The translations under genes were made by a program, and so were the position numbers. From contig JAFABA010000205.1 in the NCBI GenBank assembly GCA_023426265.1, forward strand, positions 1 to 9,513: DNA of 9,513 nucleotides, in the 5' to 3' direction. The first letter of the stretch is position 1; the number at the start of each line of letters is the position of its first letter. The DNA comes from Bacillota bacterium (GTDB lineage Bacteria > Bacillota > Clostridia > Christensenellales > CAG-138). The notes under the pieces are model-generated. The model saw only the letters and a list, made by a program, of their open reading frames with translations. It was not told where the DNA came from and searched no databases. Below are positions 5,946 through 9,513 of the stretch, piece by piece.

Positions 5946-5973
5946 CGAAAAAGTGCCACGTGGCACTTTTTCG
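5946..5973 (-). terminator. 28-bp perfect palindrome, probable dapL terminator
   Basis: CGAAAAAGTGCCAC (5946-5959) and GTGGCACTTTTTCG (5960-5973) are exact reverse complements with no spacer. It lies 8 nt beyond the dapL stop. In either direction the GC core GTGCCACGTGGCAC ends in five T, so it can act as a bidirectional terminator. Confidence 0.75.
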
Positions 5974-5981
5974 GCATATCG

Positions 5982-7208
5982 TTATTCCGCGCAGATGCGC
6001 TTCATGGCGCGCTCGGTGTTTTCCCGCGTGGCGAACGCCGTCATGCGGAAATAGCCTTCGCCCGCGTTGCCGAAGCCCGCGCCGGGGGTACCCACGATCT
6101 GCTTCTCTCGCAGCAGCTCGTCAAAGAACGCCCAGCTGTCCCCGCCCGGGACCTTGAGCCAGATGTAAGGGGCATTGCTGCCGCCGTATACCGTATAGCC
6201 CGCTTTAAGAAGGCTTTCGCGGATCAGGCGGGCGTTGTCCATATAGTAGCGGGCGACGTCGAGTATCTGCCTGCGGCCCTCGGGGGTGTATATGGCCTCG
6301 GCACCCCGCTGCGTCACATAGGGCACGCCGTTGAAGCGCGTGGTGTGCCTGCGGTTCCACATGGCGTTTAGGCTGACGTCGTTTCCAAGGTCGTCCTTAT
6401 AATGAAGGGACTTCGGCACCACCGCGTACGCGCAGCGCGTTCCGGTAAAGCCCGCGGTCTTGGACATGGACCGGAACTCGATCGCGCATTCGCGTGCACC
6501 TTCCACCTCGAACACGCTGTGCGGCACTTCCGGGTCGCTGATGTAAACCTCGTAGGCCGAATCGTAGAGAATCAGCGCGCCGTTTGCCCGCGCGTAGTCC
6601 ACAAACACCTTGATCTGCGCCCGGGTGAGCGTGGTGCCGGTGGGGTTGTTGGGGTAGCAGAGGTAGATCACGTCCACAGGCTTCTCTGGAAGCGCCGGCA
6701 CAAACCCGTTTTCCTCCGTGCAGGGGAGGTAGACGATGTTTGTGTAACCGCCTTTTTGCGCGTCAAACACGCCGCCGCGCCCGGCCATGACGTTGGTATC
6801 CACATACACGGGGTAGACCGGGTCGGAAACTGCAACGACGGTATTTTCGCCAAAAAGCTCCTGAATGCTGCCCACATCGCATTTCGCGCCGTCGGAAACG
6901 AATATTTCATCCGCCGAAATCTCTATGCCGCGCACTGCGTAATCATGCTTGGCGATCGCTTCGCGCAGGAAATCGTAGCCCTGCTCCGGCCCGTATCCGC
7001 GGAACGTCTCTTTTACGCCCATTTCCGCCACCGCCTTGTGCATGGCCTCGATTACGGCGGGGACGAGCGGCTGCGTGACGTCGCCGATGCCCATGCGGAT
7101 GATATACGCCTCCGGGTGTTCCTTTGCATACGCGGCTACGCGGCGGGCGATTTCGCTGAACAGGTAGCTGCCCGTGAGCTTGCTGTAATTTCCATTGGCA
7201 CGAAACAT
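5982..7208 (-). CDS. dapL: LL-diaminopimelate aminotransferase
   Basis: This enzyme converts tetrahydrodipicolinate directly to LL-diaminopimelate using glutamate as amino donor. It bypasses the acylated intermediates of the DAP/lysine pathway and so feeds both peptidoglycan and lysine synthesis. The 408-residue length is typical for DapL, a fold-type I PLP enzyme. Seen in order: KLTGSYLFSEI (10-20); RMGIGDVTQPL (38-48); the DapL-typical ETFRGYGPEQGYDFLREAI (67-85); SDGAKCD (105-111); CYPNNPTGTTLT (184-195); YDSAYE (215-220); SMSKTAGFTGTR (247-258) with Schiff-base Lys250; and FRMTAF (387-392) with the carboxylate-binding Arg388. The ATG at 7208 follows GCGAGG by 6 nt. An in-frame TTG at 7226 lies before that site. 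An extended -10 promoter lies just upstream and a palindromic terminator downstream, so it is probably monocistronic. It is divergent from the LacI-type regulator. Confidence 0.96.
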   Translation of the reverse strand: MFRANGNYSKLTGSYLFSEIARRVAAYAKEHPEAYIIRMGIGDVTQPLVPAVIEAMHKAVAEMGVKETFRGYGPEQGYDFLREAIAKHDYAVRGIEISADEIFVSDGAKCDVGSIQELFGENTVVAVSDPVYPVYVDTNVMAGRGGVFDAQKGGYTNIVYLPCTEENGFVPALPEKPVDVIYLCYPNNPTGTTLTRAQIKVFVDYARANGALILYDSAYEVYISDPEVPHSVFEVEGARECAIEFRSMSKTAGFTGTRCAYAVVPKSLHYKDDLGNDVSLNAMWNRRHTTRFNGVPYVTQRGAEAIYTPEGRRQILDVARYYMDNARLIRESLLKAGYTVYGGSNAPYIWLKVPGGDSWAFFDELLREKQIVGTPGAGFGNAGEGYFRMTAFATRENTERAMKRICAE

Positions 7209-7246
7209 ATGGAACCTCGCTTTCAAACAGGGATTTGTCTTTTTGC

Positions 7247-7255
7247 ATTATACCA
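7247..7255 (-). promoter_or_regulatory. dapL promoter, extended -10
   Basis: The minus strand reads TGGTATAAT (7255-7247), a TGn-TATAAT extended -10, about 40 nt before the dapL ATG. No good -35 hexamer is visible at 17 nt, as is common for extended -10 promoters. Confidence 0.65.
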
Positions 7256-7284
7256 TAGAAGCAAAGCGGATATGGTATCATCCG

Positions 7285-7325
7285 CGCATGTGCGTTCGCC
7301 CGCAGGCGAAAATCGCACGTGCATA
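7285..7325. repeat. Two-part hairpin
   Basis: TTCGCC-CGCA-GGCGAA forms the inner stem. GCATGTGCG and CGCACGTGC form an outer stem with one wobble pair and a short bulge. It lies in the dapL/LacI divergent spacer upstream of the dapL promoter, and no T-run follows. Confidence 0.6.
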
Positions 7326-7335
7326 AGAATAAGCC

Positions 7336-7363
7336 GTATAATAGCCGCCCGCGGCTATTATAC
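7336..7363. repeat. Perfect 13-bp inverted repeat containing TATAAT on both strands
   Basis: GTATAATAGCCGC (7336-7348) and GCGGCTATTATAC (7351-7363) are exact complements around CC. Each arm holds a TATAAT hexamer, so a -10-like element reads outward on both strands. No matching -35 is obvious. The rest of the spacer (7364-7513) has no gene. An 8-bp pair GGCAGGAC/GTCCTGCC (7367-7374 and 7420-7427) encloses 45 nt. Confidence 0.7.
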
Positions 7364-7513
7364 CACGGCAGGACAGTGAAGAAAAACCCACGGGAGCGGC
7401 TTTATTTTGATACAAAGGCGTCCTGCCCGAAAGGGCTATCGGAAATCATCCGGTTTCAGTCCCAGCCCCAGCCTGCAGCGCCAACCGCCGTCGTTGTTAA
7501 GCAAAAATAATTC

Positions 7514-7542
7514 TTGCATCCGCCGCATCCCGTTGCTACAAT
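7514..7542 (+). promoter_or_regulatory. Promoter of the LacI-family regulator
   Basis: TTGCAT (7514-7519), a 17-nt spacer and TACAAT (7537-7542) predict transcription starting near 7549. Confidence 0.72.
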
Positions 7543-7550
7543 GCTCTTAA

Positions 7551-7564
7551 CGTGTTCGATAACA
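7551..7564. promoter_or_regulatory. Candidate autoregulatory operator
   Basis: CGTGTTCGATAACA matches 11 of 14 positions of the palindrome CGTTATCGATAACG found at the rbsD promoter, including the central CG and a near-intact right half. It lies just downstream of the predicted start of the regulator's own transcript. Confidence 0.5.
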
Positions 7565-7597
7565 TAGAGCAAGTATGCATTGATCTTGGGGGTAACA

Positions 7598-8623
7598 TTG
7601 GCAGTAACCGTTAAAAAAATTGCGGAGTTGGCCGGCGTTTCCATCGGAACGGTTGACCGAGCGCTCAATAACCGAAAAGGCGTCAACAAAGAGGTGGCCG
7701 AGCGTATCCGTAAAATCGCCGAATCGCTGGGCTATTCGCCCAACATCGCGGCCAAGGCGCTGGTTACGCGGCGCAAGGCGCTTAAGATCGGCGTCATCAT
7801 CCACACGGTCAAGCATCCCTTCTTTGAGGAAGTCTATCGCGGCGTCACGGATGCGGCGGAGGAAATCAGGGATTACGGCGTCAGCGTAATCGTGAAATAC
7901 GGCAAAGGGTTCGACGTGGAGAACCAGCTGCAACTCATTGAAGAGCTTGTCGCTGACGACATCAGCGGGCTTGCAATCGTTCCATTGCATGACGAGCGCA
8001 TACGCAAGCGGATTGAAGCCCTGCAGCACGACGGGATCGAGGTCGCCCTTATGGTATCCGATGAACCGGCAGATTGCCTGGCCTCGGTCAGCTGCGATCC
8101 GTACAAAGTCGGGAAAACCGCGTGCGGCTTGGTCAATTTGATGACGCAGGGCCGCTGCAACCTGCTGTTTGCGACCGCGCCGCTCGGGATTTTGAACAAT
8201 ATTGAGCGTTTGCGCGGCCTGAAAGACGCGATCCGGGAAAAACACCCCGGCATCCGCCTGATGGGCGTATGTGAACTGCCCAACGATCATTTGAGAATAT
8301 ACGCCGAAGGGGTAAAGGCGCTTGAAGCGCAGCGCGATATCGACGTGATCATCGCGGCGGTCGGCTATTACGACGGTTTCCTGCAGGCCATCCAGGATTC
8401 CCCGCTCTGCGGCAAGGTGCGCGTGATCGCTTTGGACCAATCCCAGCCTGTCATTCGGGGTCTGCAAAGCGGGCTTGTTGCCGCAACCGTGATCCAGCAC
8501 CCCTATATACAGGGAAAGCGGGTCATCGACATCATATTTCAGAAGATCGCCATGGGAAAGGCGCCGGATACAAAGAAACTTTTCATAGAAAACGACATCC
8601 GCATCTGCGAGAATATTTCTTAA
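7598..8623 (+). CDS. LacI-family transcriptional regulator
   Basis: This is probably a sugar-responsive repressor. The N-terminal LacI-type HTH is VKKIAELAGVSIGTVDRALN (5-24). The hinge helix PNIAAKALVTRRK (48-60) keeps the Leu (55) that in LacI/PurR intercalates at the operator's central CG. A periplasmic-binding-protein-like effector domain fills about 62-341, beginning KIGVIIHTVKHPFFEEVYRG and ending with a region typical for the fold (VRVIALDQSQPVIRGLQSG). The TTG at 7598 is chosen because GGGGG (7588-7592) lies 5 nt upstream and the HTH begins 4 residues later. A TTG at 7580 is possible but lacks a good site. A promoter at 7514-7542 and a terminator at 8652-8680 make it a single-gene transcript. 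Palindromes with central CG at the downstream rbsD operon, and a degenerate copy at its own promoter, suggest it controls both. The ligand is unknown. Confidence 0.93.
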   Translation: MAVTVKKIAELAGVSIGTVDRALNNRKGVNKEVAERIRKIAESLGYSPNIAAKALVTRRKALKIGVIIHTVKHPFFEEVYRGVTDAAEEIRDYGVSVIVKYGKGFDVENQLQLIEELVADDISGLAIVPLHDERIRKRIEALQHDGIEVALMVSDEPADCLASVSCDPYKVGKTACGLVNLMTQGRCNLLFATAPLGILNNIERLRGLKDAIREKHPGIRLMGVCELPNDHLRIYAEGVKALEAQRDIDVIIAAVGYYDGFLQAIQDSPLCGKVRVIALDQSQPVIRGLQSGLVAATVIQHPYIQGKRVIDIIFQKIAMGKAPDTKKLFIENDIRICENIS

Positions 8624-8651
8624 AAGAAAGAGTCAGCCACAGAAAAACATT

Positions 8652-8680
8652 AGAGCCGCTTGAACCAGGCGGCTCTTTTT
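8652..8680 (+). terminator. Terminator of the LacI-family gene
   Basis: AGAGCCGC (8652-8659) pairs with GCGGCTCT (8669-8676) around a 9-nt loop, followed by a T-run to 8680. Confidence 0.92.
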
Positions 8681-8729
8681 CATGCGCGCATCAATTCGCA
8701 GAAAGGATATGAAAAAGTAAAATCGCATC

Positions 8730-8758
8730 TTGACGGCAGTTGGAAATGGAATTATAAT
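8730..8758 (+). promoter_or_regulatory. Promoter of the rbsD operon
   Basis: TTGACG (8730-8735), a 17-nt spacer and TATAAT (8753-8758) form a near-consensus promoter. The start is predicted around 8765, at the left edge of a perfect palindrome, leaving a leader of about 170 nt before rbsD. Confidence 0.87.
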
Positions 8759-8764
8759 ACGACC

Positions 8765-8786
8765 ATACCGTTATCGATAACGGTAT
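8765..8786. promoter_or_regulatory. Operator palindrome O1 at the rbsD operon start
   Basis: This is a 22-bp perfect palindrome with core CGTTATCGATAACG and central CG. It starts at the predicted transcription start, the classic position for a LacI-type repressor to block initiation. The regulator encoded immediately upstream is the natural candidate to bind it. Confidence 0.75.
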
Positions 8787-8830
8787 ATCAAAGATGATAT
8801 CAAGTACAGTCAACATCTTACTCCTTGCCA

Positions 8831-8846
8831 GATAATCCAAATTATC
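8831..8846 (+). repeat. Small hairpin in the rbsD leader
   Basis: GATAAT (8831-8836) and ATTATC (8841-8846) form a 6-bp AT-rich stem around CCAA. It may be coincidental. The rest of the leader (8787-8910) shows nothing else recognisable. Confidence 0.3.
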
Positions 8847-8910
8847 AATGTATTGCATTTATCCGGAAAGTGGCCCAATAAGTTCTACACGCAATCGTTC
8901 CCAATTTATT

Positions 8911-8924
8911 CGTTAACGTTAACG
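8911..8924. promoter_or_regulatory. Second operator palindrome O2 next to the rbsD RBS
   Basis: CGTTAACGTTAACG is a perfect 14-bp palindrome that differs from the O1 core only at two symmetric positions. It ends 4 nt before the rbsD Shine-Dalgarno. Its centre is 142 bp from O1, so cooperative binding or looping is possible. Confidence 0.65.
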
Positions 8925-8936
8925 TGCGGAGGGCGC

Positions 8937-9332
8937 ATGAAAAAGTATGGCATTATGAATCGCGACATATCCGAAGTGGTAGCCAGCATGGGGCATAACG
9001 ATATGCTGATTATTTGCGGCTCGGCGTACCCCATTCCGGCGGAAGCAAGGCGGATCGATCTCGCGCTTGAACCCGGTCTTCCGGCGTTCATGGACGTGGT
9101 CCGCGTGGTACTCAAGGAACTTGAGGTAGAGCGCTTTCTCGTAGCAAACCAGACGAAAGAGCACTCCCCCAAGCGCTTTGAGGAAATCTGCAACATGCTT
9201 GAGGATAAGGAACTCATTGTTGTGGATCAGAGCGAGCTGAAAAAGACGGCCCTTCAGGCAAAGGCATATATCCGCACAGGCGAATGCACGCCGTTTTCAA
9301 ATGTCATATTGGTCGGCGGCGTGATTTTTTAA
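8937..9332 (+). CDS. rbsD: D-ribose pyranase, RbsD/FucU family
   Basis: This cytoplasmic mutarotase interconverts the pyranose and furanose forms of ribose, or of a related sugar, so that the next enzyme can act. The 131-residue length is typical. ISEVVASMGHNDMLIICG (11-28) contains the catalytic His20 in the GHxD motif. RIDLALEPGLPAFMDVV (42-58) is the conserved core. The C-terminal RTGECTPFSNVILVGGVIF (113-131) matches the family's RTGE.TPYANIIL ending. GGAGGG (8928-8933) fixes the ATG at 8937. The frame extends 28 codons upstream but without a ribosome-binding site. It is the first gene of an operon: its stop overlaps the AAGGAGG of the following dehydrogenase. Transcription probably starts near 8765 under a LacI-type repressor. 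No ribokinase or ribose transporter is visible inside the window. Confidence 0.95.
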   Translation: MKKYGIMNRDISEVVASMGHNDMLIICGSAYPIPAEARRIDLALEPGLPAFMDVVRVVLKELEVERFLVANQTKEHSPKRFEEICNMLEDKELIVVDQSELKKTALQAKAYIRTGECTPFSNVILVGGVIF

Positions 9333-9346
9333 GGAGGCAAAGAAAG

Positions 9347-9513
9347 TTGGATACCATGAGAGGCGTAGTCCCGGTAGGGAATTTCAAGGTGGAAGTGCGC
9401 GACCTGCCGGTTCCGGAACCCGGCGAAGGCCAGGTGCTCATCGACGTCAAATGCGCCGGTATTTGCGGATCGGACGTCAATACGTTCCGCATGACGTGGG
9501 AACAGATCAACGA
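9347..9513 (+). CDS. Medium-chain (zinc-type) alcohol/polyol dehydrogenase, N-terminal 55 residues
   Basis: The fragment shows the GroES-like start of the MDR superfamily: VEVRDLPVPEPGEGQVLIDV (about 15-34), then KCAGICGSDVNTF (35-47). Cys40 is the expected catalytic zinc ligand. The position matching the proton-relay His51 of horse liver ADH appears to be Asn45, a variation also seen in other MDR groups. Such enzymes oxidise polyols, sugars or alcohols with NAD(P). The substrate cannot be told from 55 residues. AAGGAGG (9331-9337) is 9 nt before TTG 9347, which is preferred over the in-frame ATG at 9356 (18 nt). It follows rbsD by 14 nt, so the two are co-transcribed. This suggests that the sugar handled by RbsD or a derivative is oxidised, rather than only phosphorylated. 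It is truncated by the window edge. Confidence 0.9.
   Translation, partial: MDTMRGVVPVGNFKVEVRDLPVPEPGEGQVLIDVKCAGICGSDVNTFRMTWEQIN

Noticed and set aside
6402..7379. 325-codon plus frame
   Set aside because: It is antisense to dapL, whose motifs are unmistakable.
7319..7510. 63-codon plus frame in the dapL/LacI spacer
   Set aside because: It begins between two hairpins, has no ribosome-binding site and overlaps the regulator's promoter.
7547..8500. 317-codon minus frame
   Set aside because: It is a shadow of the LacI-family gene.

Overview
The window looks like a chromosomal segment of a moderately GC-rich Bacillota, most likely a gut-type Clostridia. The reasons are a T-box riboswitch in front of an aminoacyl-tRNA synthetase, strong Shine-Dalgarno sequences with GTG and TTG starts, LL-diaminopimelate aminotransferase (DapL) and many intrinsic terminators. 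Most genes are ordinary housekeeping or sugar-metabolism genes. The less ordinary material is in the regulatory DNA and in two small accessory patches.

Layout. At 1-974 (minus) is the N-terminal 324 residues of aspartyl-tRNA synthetase, cut by the window edge. It is preceded by a complete T-box leader (about 1294-1004) and a near-consensus promoter (1348-1320). The leader's specifier triplet reads AAC (Asn), not an Asp codon, which suggests that this AspRS also serves tRNA-Asn. Three hairpins follow at 1381-1486. After a stretch with no convincing gene comes an unrecognised 212-residue protein (1872-2510, minus). trpS (2837-3838, plus) has its own promoter and terminator. An AT-richer patch (3927-4511) holds a small XRE-type regulator divergent from a 72-residue protein. 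The regulator's best initiation site carries ACG where a start codon is expected.

galM (4604-5638, minus) and dapL (5982-7208, minus) follow, separated by about 340 bp packed with hairpins. The dapL upstream region also holds large hairpins.

The right end is a sugar-type regulon: a LacI-family regulator (7598-8623), rbsD (8937-9332) and the start of a zinc-type medium-chain dehydrogenase (9347 to the edge), all on plus. Two perfect palindromes share the core CGTTAWCGWTAACG. One sits at the predicted transcription start of the rbsD operon and the other just before the rbsD ribosome-binding site. An 11/14 match sits just after the regulator's own predicted start. This fits an autoregulated LacI-type repressor controlling the operon. 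No mobile element, CRISPR array, tRNA or rRNA was recognised.
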